Shown in pieces: positions 33,646 through 44,646 of a stretch of DNA of 64,000 bases (position 1 is the first letter of the stretch; every line of letters begins with the position of its first letter). The notes beneath the pieces were generated by a model that had not been told where the DNA came from, made no database searches, and saw nothing but the letters and a program-made list of their open reading frames with translations. Where the stretch lies: assembly GCA_025201375.1 (NCBI GenBank), contig JAIWZP010000086.1:1-64000 (forward strand), in the 5' to 3' direction. Source of the stretch: Gongronella butleri. Lineage: Eukaryota > Mucoromycota > Mucoromycetes > Mucorales > Cunninghamellaceae. The translations under genes and the position numbers were made by a program.

Positions 33646-36600
33646 TTACAACTTGTCATAGTAGTTCTCGACACCGGGAACCTCGGGCTTGAGACCCTTG
33701 CGGACACGGATGTTCTTGATGATGGCACCAACCTTGTCGTTGGGGTCGGTGGGGTCACCAGACATGGCCTGCCAGTGATCGAACACGGCTTGAGGGAAAG
33801 CTTGGCCGGAAGTGGCGGCGCGCAAGTCGCCGTTGAAGCCGAACGACTCGTTGATGGGAAGGTAAGCTTTAATTGTCATCATGGGCGTGCCTGGCTTGGT
33901 CTCCTCAGAGAAGACGATACCACGGCGGCGATTGAGGACAGAGTAGATACCACCCATGGCGGATTCAGGGCATTGCACCTCAACAAGGTACATGGGCTCT
34001 TGGATACCGGGGGAGGCGGTGAGGATGGAAGCGTAGGTGACGCGACGGAAGGTGGGGATGATTTGACCGCCACCACGATGGATGGCATCGGCGTGGAGGG
34101 TGACATCCAAGATGTTGAAGCGACAGCCACGGAGGTTCTCCTCGGCGAGGGGACCTTCCTTGGTGGCCCATTGGAAGGCGGCGACACAAGAGTCCTTGAT
34201 TTCGTTCAAGTATTGGACAGCCTTGGTGACATCAACGACCAAGTTGGGGCCGGTAGCGTCGGGGCCAAAGCACCAAATCTTACGGGCCTCGGTGACGTCC
34301 CAGTTGAATTCGTCGGCGAGGACACGGGCACGGGCCTTGAAATCGTCCTTGGGGCCGACCTTGCCGTCCTCGATGGCCTTGGAAAGTTCGTCATCAAGGG
34401 GAGCGGCGCGCATGTAGATACGGTTGTGCTTGTTGGGCGACTTGGACAGACAGTCGATGGAAGACTCGGCGGTGATGGTCTCACGGTATTGGACGACGGG
34501 GTCACCAACACGGATGGGGACCTGGGCGTGGTCCTCCTCGAGATCCTTCAAACAGATTTCCAAGTGGAGTTCACCAGCACCGGCAACAATGTGTTCACCA
34601 GAGTCGGAAGTGTAGGTGAGGACACAGGGGTCGGACTTGGCAAGACGCTTGAGACCCTCGACAAGCTTGGGCAAGTCGTTGGCGTTCTTGACCTCGACGG
34701 CGACCTGGACGACGGGGGAGACGGAGAACTTCATGACCTTCATGTTGTGGGCAACCTCCGAGGTGGTGATGGTACCGGACTTGACCAAGAATTGATCGAC
34801 ACCGACGAGACCGATGATGTTACCGGCGGGGCAGTCGTCAATGGCCTCAACACCACGACCCATCATGAGGACGGTACGCTGGATGGACTTGATGTGCAAG
34901 TCGGTCTTGGTGCCGGGGACAAAGTTGGGGCCCTGGATACGGACCTTCATACCAGCACGAGCGGTACCAGAGAAGACACGACCGAAAGCGTAGAAGCGAC
35001 CCTTGTCAGAGGTGGGGACCATCTTGGAGACGTACAACATAAGGGGACCCTTGGGGTCACAGTCGCGGATACCAATGGCGCACTCATCGTCAGCGGGACC
35101 CTCGTACAAGTTGGGGACACGGTAGCGCTGCGAGGTGATGGGGGAGGGCAAGTGGATACAGATCATCTCCAAGAGAGCATCACCACAGGGCAAGAACTTG
35201 CGCATGATGACCTTGAGGAGCTGCTTGCCTTCCAATTCCTTCTCGTCGTTCTTGAGGTTGATCTCGAGCTTCTCGACAAGGGTGGCAACCTGGTCCTTCT
35301 TGTAGTTCATGACAGCTTCAAAGATCTTGAAGATGGGGTCCAAGATGAACATGTTGAAGGCACGCTCCAAGGGCTTGCCATCGGCACCAGTGGCCTTGGT
35401 GGTCCACTTCTTGGTCTTGGGGTTGAAGTAGTTCTCGCCCCAGAGCTTCTGCATCATCTTCTCCTTGTCAACACCGAACTTCTTGGAGTAGCGCTGAGCA
35501 AATTGACGGAGAGTGAAACCCCAGCCGTGGAGGGCAGAGGCAAAGGCAACAGTGCCGTTCTCGGGCTTGACCTGGATGTCACCAAGAACCTCGTCATAGT
35601 ACGTGGCAATGATCACGTTGACGGACTCGATGGTACGAGCAAAGGCCTAAAAAATGGGGAAAATGAATATTTTGCTCTTTTTTTTCTTTTTCTTTTTCTT
35701 CCTTACATTGTAGAGCTCCTCCTTGCCCAATTGCAACTCGAGGAGAGCACGGTCAACCTTGTTGATGACAATGACGGGTTTGATGCGCTCACCAAGGGCT
35801 TGACGCAAGACAGTCTCGGTCTGGACACACACACCGTCGATACAGTCGACGACGACGAGCGCACCATCGGTGACACGGAGAGCGGCAGTGACTTCGGACG
35901 AGAAATCAACGTGCCCCGGGGAATCGATCAAGTTGATCAAGAAATCAGAGCCTAAACAAGATGGAAAAACGAGCAAAATGGACGTTAGATGAGTGGTTTA
36001 CAAGGCATGGATGTACAGCAAGTGGGATTAATGGGCAGGGGCAAAAGAATGAGATTGCACAAAAAAAATTTTTTTTGCATCCGTGTCCCGTGAACCCTAT
36101 TTTTTTTTGCTTTTTTCGTTTTTTCCCCCTTACCGTCGGTCTTTTGGCCCTTGATCTCATTAATGTCCTCAGGGTTGGGCAGCTGGAAATACAAGGAGAT
36201 GGCCGTGGACTTGATGGTGATACCACGCTCTTGCTCATCAGCGCGGGTGTCCATGAAACGGGTCTCACCGGCGCGACCGCTGGAGATAATACCAGCCTTG
36301 GCGACGAGAGAGTCCGACAAGGTCGACTTGCCGTGATCGACGTGAGCAATCACCGACATGTTACGGACGTTGGTGACCTTGTCCATCAAGGCACGGATTT
36401 CTTCAATAGTGAAATTCTAAAAAATAAAAAACGTGGATCAGTCATTTTGTCCACGTGTATGCAGGGATTGGCCATGCATTTGTTGTGTTGCGCGTGCGTC
36501 TTTTTACAGATCACTTACAACTAATCATTGCCATTGGTAACAAAAAAGAGTCATAGCAGAGAGGGAAAGGTAAAAAAAAAAATAAAGTCAACGACACACG

Positions 36601-36800
36601 TCTCTGGGATGCTTTTTTTGTTCATGGGTTCGCGAGTCCATCCATCCAATTTGTATCCATCCATCCATCCAAGAGATAAGGAGACACATGAAGAGGGGGG
36701 CATCCGTGCATCCATGCATCCTTTGTCAAGATTGGAAGATGGTATTGGGCTTGACCAAGAAGAGTGGAGACGCGACCCATGCGTGCGTTTTCTTACCCAT
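33646..36800 (-). CDS. Translation elongation factor 2 (EF-2)
   Basis: Exons in coding order: 36800-36797 (ATGG), 36520-36519 (two bases), 36416-36134, 35951-35707 and 35646-33646, giving 844 residues; yeast EF2 has 842. EF2 is the cytosolic GTPase that moves tRNA and mRNA after peptide-bond formation. It shows the P-loop [10 protein letters not shown], the G2 region [11 protein letters not shown]3 DSPGHVD and G4 NKVDRALLE. The domain IV tip carries the His normally modified to diphthamide ([17 protein letters not shown]), and the end is VENYYDKL. Residues [10 protein letters not shown] at the start of exon 3 are conserved but have no ATG in phase before them. The only arrangement I found that yields the canonical MVNFT uses ATGG at 36800 plus a TT exon. 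Strong codon bias fits high expression and causes a long false frame on the opposite strand. Confidence 0.97.
36519..36520 (-). other. Predicted 2-nt microexon of EF-2
   Basis: On the minus strand the two bases TT are bracketed by a good acceptor (AATGATTAG ending at 36521) and a consensus donor (GTAAGT from 36518). Upstream, ATGG at 36800-36797 is followed by GTAAGA. Joined, ATGG + TT + AATTTC gives Met-Val-Asn-Phe. No ATGGT occurs on the minus strand between about 36417 and 37100 that could serve instead. Confidence 0.6.
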
Positions 36801-37349
36801 CTTATCGAGATTGAACCAAGAGAAAGTGGAAGTAAAGGAAAGAAGAAGAAAACAACTGGGTGAAAAAATCGGATTCAAAAAATAATGGGTCCGCCCCCGC
36901 CACCCCTCCACCGATTTCAAACTCCCGTTGGCTGCCATTGCTGTGCAACGTGCGATTTGCTTTTGATCCTGTGACAACCCCCGCCAGCCGCACCCCCTTC
37001 CCCAATCGAGAAGTAAAATTTTTTTTTTTCATTGATAAGGCGCTTTTCAAAAAAAAGGGCACAACATGGCGTGTAAAGATTGCACGCGTCGTTTATTCTT
37101 GACGCCCGTTCATGCAAACTCGTTCATGCTCTCACACACAAAGTTTGACAGGTGCCTCCTCATTGTAAACACAAAGCTTGTTTCATGAAAACATTGTGCA
37201 TGGGAAAAATGAGCGCGTGGTCATGAGGTCTGGCCAACCCTTGGTGCTTTTTTTTATTGGGGAAATGGTAAACAAGGGTCCAATTCCGTGGAATTGGGCG
37301 GAATTGGAGGGTGGCGCGGGATGCATTTTTTGTTTTGGGCCGTCTGTTG
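36801..37349. other. EF-2 promoter region and 3' flank of transporter-side intergenic DNA
   Basis: On the minus strand the 60 bases before the EF2 start are rich in CT (CTTCTTCTTTCC), as often seen upstream of highly expressed fungal genes. No coding frame is seen in the interval. Confidence 0.5.
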
Positions 37350-38593
37350 TCAATCTGGCTTGACAATAGTTGCTGTGGGCAGGCCATACAGATAGGTTGC
37401 CGCGAGGACAAGGGCGGTGCCTAGCAAAAACGACACATTGGGACGAAAATCAAAGAGAATGACTTCCAGCAGGCTTGAGACAATGATGGACACCGAGGTG
37501 GCAAACGCTTTGAGAATATTGTCCGCGTATTTCATGACCATGGAAACGGAGATGCCGCCCAGTGCTTGGTTGGCGATCACGAGCCACGTTGTCCCGCGGT
37601 AGCTGTAAAAGAACCCATGGCGCGCAATGCGCGCACCGTCATTGGCAAACATCGCAAACATCGCAAAAACGAGCGTGCACACGCCCAATTGCATGTTGCG
37701 ACCCCATAGACTGGTGCGTGCCGACCGTTTTTTCAGAATCATTTCAAAGTAGCATCCGGCAAAGCCCGAGGACACGCAGCTGAGCAGCACGGCTATCAAG
37801 CCTGTCCACGATGATGATACATTTTCTGCGGCAGGCGCTGCGGCGGCCTTTTCAAAGGAGGATGACGCGTCCAATTGCGCGTCATCCGCACGCGCATCAA
37901 TGGGTGCCCACTGGACGAGCGCAACCCCAATCATCAGAAAGACGAGGGCGAGCCATTGGCGCGTTTCAAGGCGCGTCTGCAGCAGTAACATTGAACACAG
38001 TGCCGTGGACAGGATTTTTAGCTGGTAAGTGACCTGGAACGTGGCGGCTTCGAGGTGGCTGAGGGCAATGTAGAGCAGATTGTTCTGGATGGCGTACAGA
38101 CCAGCTGGAATCAGCATCCATAGGGTATCTTTTGTGTAAATAGACGAGTAAATGAGCTGCGGCAGGGCCACATGTGGCTGTTGCCGCCGGAGCATCGCCA
38201 TGCACACCATCATTTTCACCAATTCCGTCATGACCACTGCCGTGGACGCGAAATAAAGCCCATCGTCGTCTTGTCCCGTGCCGGTGGCTTCACGTGCAAC
38301 GCGAGATTGCCGCATGAGCAGCACAAGCACGCTGTTTTGCACAACAAGGATTACCAGCGACAATTGCTGATAGGACAAACCAACGGGTGACCTTGCATCT
38401 GCCGCAAAGAAAAGCAAAAATAAATAAAAATGAGAAAAATTGAGCAACAAAAAAAAAAAAATAAAAAGACTGGCGCGCACCCCATCCGCTCAAAACCTCG
38501 GTTCTTACTGGCTTCGTCAGCCACGGTGGAGGGAACGGGAAGCAGGTGTGCCTGGTGCCTTGTAAATGAACGCTTGGATGCATAGAGAGACAT
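37350..38593 (-). CDS. Nucleotide-sugar transporter (SLC35A-type, UDP-galactose/UDP-GlcNAc class)
   Basis: Two exons (38593-38509, 38398-37350) give 377 residues. The family exchanges nucleotide sugars for nucleotide monophosphate across Golgi or ER membranes. About ten membrane segments are visible. Family marks are SYQQLSLVILVVQNSVLVLL, AVVMTELVKMMVCM, PAGLYAIQNNLLYIALSHLE followed by AATFQVTYQLKIL, a central loop rich in Asp/Ser/Ala, and GFAGCYFEMILKKR. The last helices include LGGISVSMVMKYADNILKAF, a strongly conserved segment. The end LYGLPTATIVKPD is short. The start MSLYASKRSF is the only ATG in phase with the splice; it gives a short polar cytosolic N-terminus. Which sugar is carried (galactose, GlcNAc or another) cannot be fixed from sequence. 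Confidence 0.9.
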
Positions 38594-38768
38594 GCGATCA
38601 TGGCAATTTTTGGAAAAGAAAACGCAAAATGACAATTGAAATCAAAAAGCGAGAGACGGAGAGGGGGGCCAAAAAGGTCGGCATGTGTACGGGGTTTGAG
38701 ATTGACGTCCCGACGCATGAATTGGGCAGATTTTTTGCCTCGTCGCCCCCGCTTTTTTTCTCGATTTT

Positions 38769-38774
38769 TTTATT
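38769..38774 (-). terminator. Polyadenylation signal AATAAA of the La-related gene
   Basis: AATAAA on the minus strand lies two bases after the TGA at 38779-38777. Confidence 0.45.
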
Positions 38775-38776
38775 CT

Positions 38777-41396
38777 TCACGCTATTTGTTTTTGCTCGCG
38801 CTCGCGCTTCAACATGTCGGCGTAGCTAAAGGAAGCTGGCGTGGCACCATTGGAGCTATTGGAGCCATTAGAGACATTGGAGGGTGTGTTTGATGCTGGA
38901 GTGGTGGAATGAGCCGGTGCGGCTGTGCCGTTAGTCACGGATGCCTGTTTGCCATTGCCAAGGACAGGGAAGCCATTTTGATCGGAGGGTTTGGACGTGA
39001 GCGTTGCTTTGTGGGACGTGATGCTTTTTCCTGTAGCGGGCGCATTGGCGGTGGGCACGGAGGCCGTTTGAGGTGTTTTTTGGGTGGCTGGCTTTTGCAA
39101 TGGCTTTTCCGCGGGGTTTTCAGTGACCTTGTCTGTGCTGGCGATCTGCTGTTGCCCCTTTTTGACAATCTCAGCGGCCGACAAGCGCTCTATTAACAGG
39201 GCTGACACGGTCATGGACACGTCCTTTTTGCCGCCATTGCCGCCCCCAGGAAGTGGAGGGAAGAATGTGCCCGACTGAATGTCCACATGATCTAAAAAAA
39301 AAAAAAAAAAGAGGGAGGCGAATAGGCGTCAGCAATTTCTCCCACAAAAAAAAAAACAAACAAAAAAAAAAATCCTAAAAAAAAGACGCCACCTTGAGGT
39401 TTTTGTTGCTTTTTCTTGCGCGGCAATTGTTGTCGTTGCTGCCATTTTTTCGCACCGAGCTTGTTTTCTGTTGCCGTTGCTGTCGAAGCGGCACTGGGGG
39501 CGGATGCGGGCTGAGTGCGATGGCGTGGCGATTGTTGATCATGGGATTGCTTTGTGGGTGCCTGTTTGTTGGAACGGGTGTGCTGTTGTTGCTGCGGCAA
39601 TGGGTCCTGGTGGGCCAATTCCGTTGGTCGCACAGGGGATGACGACGACACAGGGACCGGATCCGCGTGGGACACCATTGGTGGCTTATCCGGGTCGTTT
39701 TGGAGAGTTGTGGGCTGCGTTTGGTGTTTTTGGCGGGAATGCAGGTTGTCATCATTGACTTTTTCATTCTTTTGCGCGAATTGGTGCTGCTCAGCATCGA
39801 GTGCGGGCGGCGCAGGTGCAGGTGCAGGCGGCTTTTCGGTGGCGGCGGCACCATTGGTCAAGGAAGGCGGCGGCGTGGTTGGGGTGGACGAGGCATGGAT
39901 GGCGCGCTTGGCATTGTTGTTATTGTTGTAATTGTTGTTGTTATTGTAATACCGTGACGTGGGATGCGATTTGGATTGCTTCATCGGGTGATCTCTATAG
40001 CGTTGCTGATACTGAGGCTTTTGGGTATGATAGGTTGCGAATGGATGCTGCGGCGCGTGCGTCTGCGGCTGCTGCGCGTGATAGTAGCCATTGTTGTTGC
40101 GTGGATGACCCCCGCCGCGCTGATACTGGTGGAATTGGCCTCCTCCTCCTCCACGGAATGACCCGTAATGCCCGCCACGATACCCTTGATGCCGCTGTTG
40201 TTGCTGTTGGTGATGGTGACCGTGATGTTGCTGATGCTGATACAGTTGCGGTTGGAATTGGAGCTGCGCTTGGTGTTGTTGGCGGAGAAGCGCCTTGCGC
40301 GCTTGGCTGGCGTAATTAAAAAAAAAAAATGAGCAAATGCGCGTCATTGTCCGTCTCCCTTGTTTTTTTTTTCCCTCTCTTTTACATGTCGCCCACAAGA
40401 GATTCCGATTTTATGCGGGCAGCGACCGGCTGGTCCTTGAATGATTTGCCGCGCACATCCGAATACATCTTCATGGCATCATCCTCGGATGCAAAAGTCA
40501 GGTACCACATATTGCCGATTTCCTTCTTGATGGTCTGCACCCCTGGCGCGCCAATGTCGCGGAGGAACGCGATCAATTCCTAAAAAAAAAAAAAGGTGAG
40601 ATGACGCACATTGCAAGTCATTTTCAATCCGTACATCCTCTGTCGCATCCGGCACATCGCGTAAAATGACGGTGGTGCGCTGCATGGAGATGTTGGGCTT
40701 GACTTTGAGGCCCGTGGCATCGACAATGACTTGCGACGACTGGCGCAAGGTGGCGACGACGTAGGCCATGTCCGTCGTCATCTCGAGCACGCGTCTAAAC
40801 TTGGCAATCACTGCAATGGGCACAAACAGCTCATCATCCATCTGGCCAACTAATAAAAAATGGGTGTGAGGGTCTCCTTCATCGTCATCTGCTGATCCTA
40901 GATAGAAAAAAAAAAAGAGAGATGCCGCTTACCAAGGTAAGAATCATTGACGAGATTTTGCCTAAAAAAAGCAATCAACAATGAGGACCGCGTGTCATTT
41001 CTTATTTATTTTTTTTCCACCTGGCTTACCTGGAGAAGTAGTATTCGAGCTGTCGTTGTAGCTTCAATTGGGCAGATCCTAAATGTATCAAAAACAAAAA
41101 AATGAGCATGGCTCTTCAAGGAGGTGCACACTCATCCTTTTTTTTTTTTTTTGACTGAGCCCTTTTTTTTCTCATGTACCTTGATCTGTGTTGGGGGTGG
41201 CTGCGGCAATGGATCCAGACGACGATGAAGCCGAACGCTCCATGGGCATCGTGGTGTAGTGAGAATTCGCAGCGGGCAATGGCGCGGCAGCCTCGGAGGT
41301 GGCGGCGGCGTTGGTCAGCACGGCATCCGGCAGCGGGGATGGGGCATGACGCGGCGAGTGGTCCGACAGACGAGGTAATGCATTAAGTGTCGTCAT
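38777..41396 (-). CDS. La-related protein, LARP4-like (La motif plus RRM-like domain)
   Basis: Seven exons (41396-41180, 41078-41030, 40961-40933, 40849-40635, 40579-40386, 40306-39393, 39291-38777) give 710 residues. LARPs bind mRNA, often near poly(A), and affect stability and translation. After a Ser/Ala-rich N-terminus, the La motif occupies about residues 73-150. It shows LQRQLEYYFSRQNLVNDSYL, built across a 29-base exon, then VGQMDDELFVPIAVIAKF. An RRM-like domain (about 151-230) follows with TTVILRDVPDATEDELIAFL and NMWYLTFASEDDAMKMY. The long tail is Gln/His/Asn-rich with RGG-type segments (RGGHYGSFRGGGGGQFHQYQ), fitting condensate or RNA binding. It ends in a compact SFSYADMLKREREQK motif that looks conserved. 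The order La motif then RRM resembles LARP4 more than LARP1; yeast Sro9/Slf1 are the nearest alternatives. It is divergent from PPT1. Confidence 0.88.
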
Positions 41397-42127
41397 TTTT
41401 CAATGAAATAAACAGAGATAGAGAGGTACAAAAGGGAATACACACAAAAAAACAAAAGGCAAGACGCGTGGACAGGTGCAAGTACAACCGAGATGGAGGA
41501 ACACAAGTGAGGAAAAAGTGTTTTTCCAACAAAATATAAATAAAACGAGAAAAAAAAGCGAGAAAAGGAGTAGGAGGGGGGAAACAGACACGCGGAGCTA
41601 AGTCTACCAGTGTTTGAGCTAAAAGAAAAAAGACAAAAGGGACACGCACCAAGCGACAAAAAGTGAAAGAAAAGCAAAAGAAAAGAGGAAACCAAAGAAA
41701 AAAAAAAAAAAAGGAGGCTCTTTTAAACAGGCACCTCTTTTTTTTTTTCAGCCGCCGCCCGCTCAATTGGCAACAACAAGGGAAAAAGGGACGCGCGCAA
41801 CCGCGAGGTTCAGAATTGCATCACGTGTGTCATCAGCACGGCAACAGCCTGCGTAGTAACATGATCAGTCATGGTTTCTTTTTGTGCGTGCCAATGGCTA
41901 TTTTGCGCGGATCTTATACATCCAAACCGTCTGTCACATCAAACGAGGCAAGAAGGACACATAAAAAAAGAGGGTGATGGAAGGAGAAAAAAAAAAGCGA
42001 GCCTTGGCCAGGGGCAAGCCAATCAGGGACGTGTTTTTGCAAAAAGGCAAAAAGCGGGGCCCAGATTGCCGCCCGGCCCTTTTGCCCTTTTTCTTTCCCC
42101 CATTCTTTCTTTTCCGTTCTTTTGCGT
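41397..42127. other. Bidirectional upstream region (LARP / PP5)
   Basis: About 730 bp lies between divergent starts. The LARP side is purine-rich on the plus strand (AGAAAAAAAAGCGAG and similar), and the PP5 side is pyrimidine-rich (TTTCTTTCCCCCATTC). No coding frame is seen. Confidence 0.55.
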
Positions 42128-44422
42128 ATGACAGCTGTAGCCGACGAAGCCCAGATCAAGGCCGAGCAAGCCAAAAATGAGGCCAATGTGCTGTTTAAAG
42201 GTAATTCTGCTTTGTGCTCTTGTGGATGAAGTCTGATCCGTCTTTTTTTTTTTAGAGAAAAAATTCAAGGAAGCCATAGAGAAATACACAGAGGCCCTGG
42301 ACTTGTACCCAGTGGCGACCTACTATACCAATCGTGCCTTTTGTCATATCAAACTCGAGGCATACGGCTATGCCATCACGTAAAACGACCTTTTTTCTGC
42401 TGGTGCACGATCCTTTGATATTGACCATCTTTTGCACCGCCTAGTGACTCTGAATCGGCCCTGGCGCTCGACCCGACACTCACCAAGGTAACCAAAATGC
42501 CCTTGACAGCCCAATTTCACCGACTCATCCGTCTTTTTTTTCATAGGCCAACTACCGCCGTGCGTCTGCCAACATGGCTCTCGGCAAGTTTAAGGAGGCA
42601 TTGAAGGATTTCAAGCTGGTATGCACACGAGTTTGCCTCGATTTTGCTGCTGATCCCCGTTTTTTTATGGTTTCAGGTGTCCAAGCGTGCGCCAAAGGAC
42701 ATGGATGCAAAGGCCAAATTGGACGAGTGCGCCAAGATTGTCAAGCGCATCGAGTTTGAAAAGGCCATCGAGGTAAGATCTTTTGCCATTGGAGTGAAAA
42801 TGGCTCATTTTTTTTTTCTCTTTTTTTGCGCATTGTACGCATTGTAGGCCGACAATGATGCTCCCAGCGTCGCCGACACCTTGGACCTGTCTGCCATCAG
42901 TAAGGGACTTTTCTTTTTTTTTGTGCGGAGCGACGTGCTGATTGCTATGCATTTTTTTTATTAGGTGTCGAGGATTCGTATGACGGCCCGCATATTAAGA
43001 ACGACACGATTGATGAGGAGTTTGTCAAGCAGATGGTCGAGCGCTTCAAGGATCAAAAGAAGATTCACAAGAAGTATGCGTTCCAGGTACGCTTGTGAAA
43101 CGACCAAAAAAAAAAAAAGGGTGCTTGGAGCTCATTGTTTTCGTTTTTTTTTTCATTTTTTTTTCTTGTAGATCATCCTTGCTGCACGCAAGATGATGCG
43201 CGAGGCGCCGTCATTGATCGATGTCCAGGTGCCCAAGGACGGCAAGTTGACGGTGTGCGGTGATGTTCATGGTAAAAAGCTGCATATTTTTGGTCATTGC
43301 GACGCGACACGTCTTGTTTATACCTCGTTTTTGAATTTATCAGGTCAATTCTACGATTTTATCAACATCTTCAACATCAATGGCTACCCATCGTCGACCC
43401 ACGCCTACTTGTTCAATGGCGACTTTGTCGATCGCGGCAGCTTCTCACTCGAGGTCATTCTTACATTGTTTGCGTACAAGTGCGTCCACCCCAACAGGCT
43501 CTTCCTGGCGCGTGGCAATCACGAGACCGACAACATGAACAAGGTCTACGGCTTTGAAGGCGAGGTCAAGGCCAAGTACAGCGAGCTCATGTTCAAGGTA
43601 AAAAGAAAAACAAGAAAAAAAATTGTCAAACACGCGACTGACACGTTTTTCTAGCTCTTCTCAGAGACATTCAATGCGCTGCCTTTGGCCCACGTCATTG
43701 AGCACAAGATTCTCGTTGTTCATGGTGGCCTGTTCTCGCGTGACGATGTCACTCTCGATGACATTCGCAAGATCAATCGCCTGTCGCATCGCCAGCCGCC
43801 CAATGAAGGTAAAAAAAAAAAAAAAAAAAGCAGCTTTTTGAGAAAAGCGCGTCGCGTCTCATTTTTGTTTTTAATTGATTGTCAGGTTTGATGTGTGAGC
43901 TGTTGTGGTCGGATCCTCAGCCTGAGCCTGGTCGCGGTGCCAGCAAGCGTGGTGTTGGTGTGCAATTCGGCCCTGATGTCACAAAGGACTTTTTGCAGCG
44001 CAACAATCTGGACATGTTGATCCGCAGCCACGAAGTCAAGGAAGAAGGCTATGTGATTGAGCACGACGGAAAGTGTGTGACCGTGTTCTCGGCTCCTAAT
44101 TACTGGTAAAAAAAAACACGCCCCAAAGCAGATGGAACCAATTTCTCACCTGTCTTTTTGTTTTCCAGCGATTCCGTGGGCAACAAGGGCGCGCTTATCA
44201 ACATTACCCCTGACATGAAATTAGATTACAAGACCTTTGGCGCAGTGGTAAGATCAGAAAAAAAAAAAAAAAAAAAAAGGAGCAACAGATCGCCGTGGAT
44301 CAAAAATTGACACACATACTCCCCTCTTTTTTTAAAAAAAATCTCATCTGCCGGCATAGCCTCATCCCCAGGTACGTCCCATGCAGTATGCCAGTCAATT
44401 CAGTGGTCTCCTTGGCGTGTAA
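42128..44422 (+). CDS. PPT1: Serine/threonine protein phosphatase 5 (TPR-PPP type)
   Basis: Thirteen exons (42128-42200, 42256-42379, 42445-42487, 42547-42618, 42677-42772, 42848-42899, 42965-43086, 43172-43271, 43344-43597, 43655-43808, 43886-44105, 44169-44247, 44372-44422) give 479 residues, near the human 499. PP5 is an Hsp90-associated phosphatase; in yeast Ppt1 dephosphorylates Hsp90. The N-terminal half has three TPR helices pairs ([40 protein letters not shown]). The PPP core has [28 protein letters not shown] and HGGLFSRDD. It also has LLWSDPQP, the regulatory-domain contact [10 protein letters not shown], and [16 protein letters not shown]. All metal and catalytic residues (Asp, His, Asp, Asn, His, His) are present. 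Several exons split codons in phase 1 or 2, and the joins restore each motif exactly, so the model is secure. Confidence 0.97.
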
Positions 44423-44646
44423 AAAGAAAAAAAGAAAAATTCGCCTCGTTTCCGCAGTCTTAGCTCCCCCCCTCCCTTCAGATGCTCCCCCATCGTTGTT
44501 TTTTTATCTTGCTCTCATACACATCATCCGTCCGTCCCGCATTTTTTCCCTTGTTTTACGAAAAGCGTCTTTTTTAATAATTCATCATTTGTACCCAGTC
44601 TGTCTGGGAGGAGAGTGGGTGGCATTTTAACCATGAAAAAGAGGGA

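Noticed and set aside
33775..35955. 726-codon open frame on the plus strand opposite EF-2
   Set aside because: It is the mirror of a strongly biased coding sequence. The minus strand encodes all EF2 motifs, and the plus-strand product is Gly/Asp/Val-rich with no family features.
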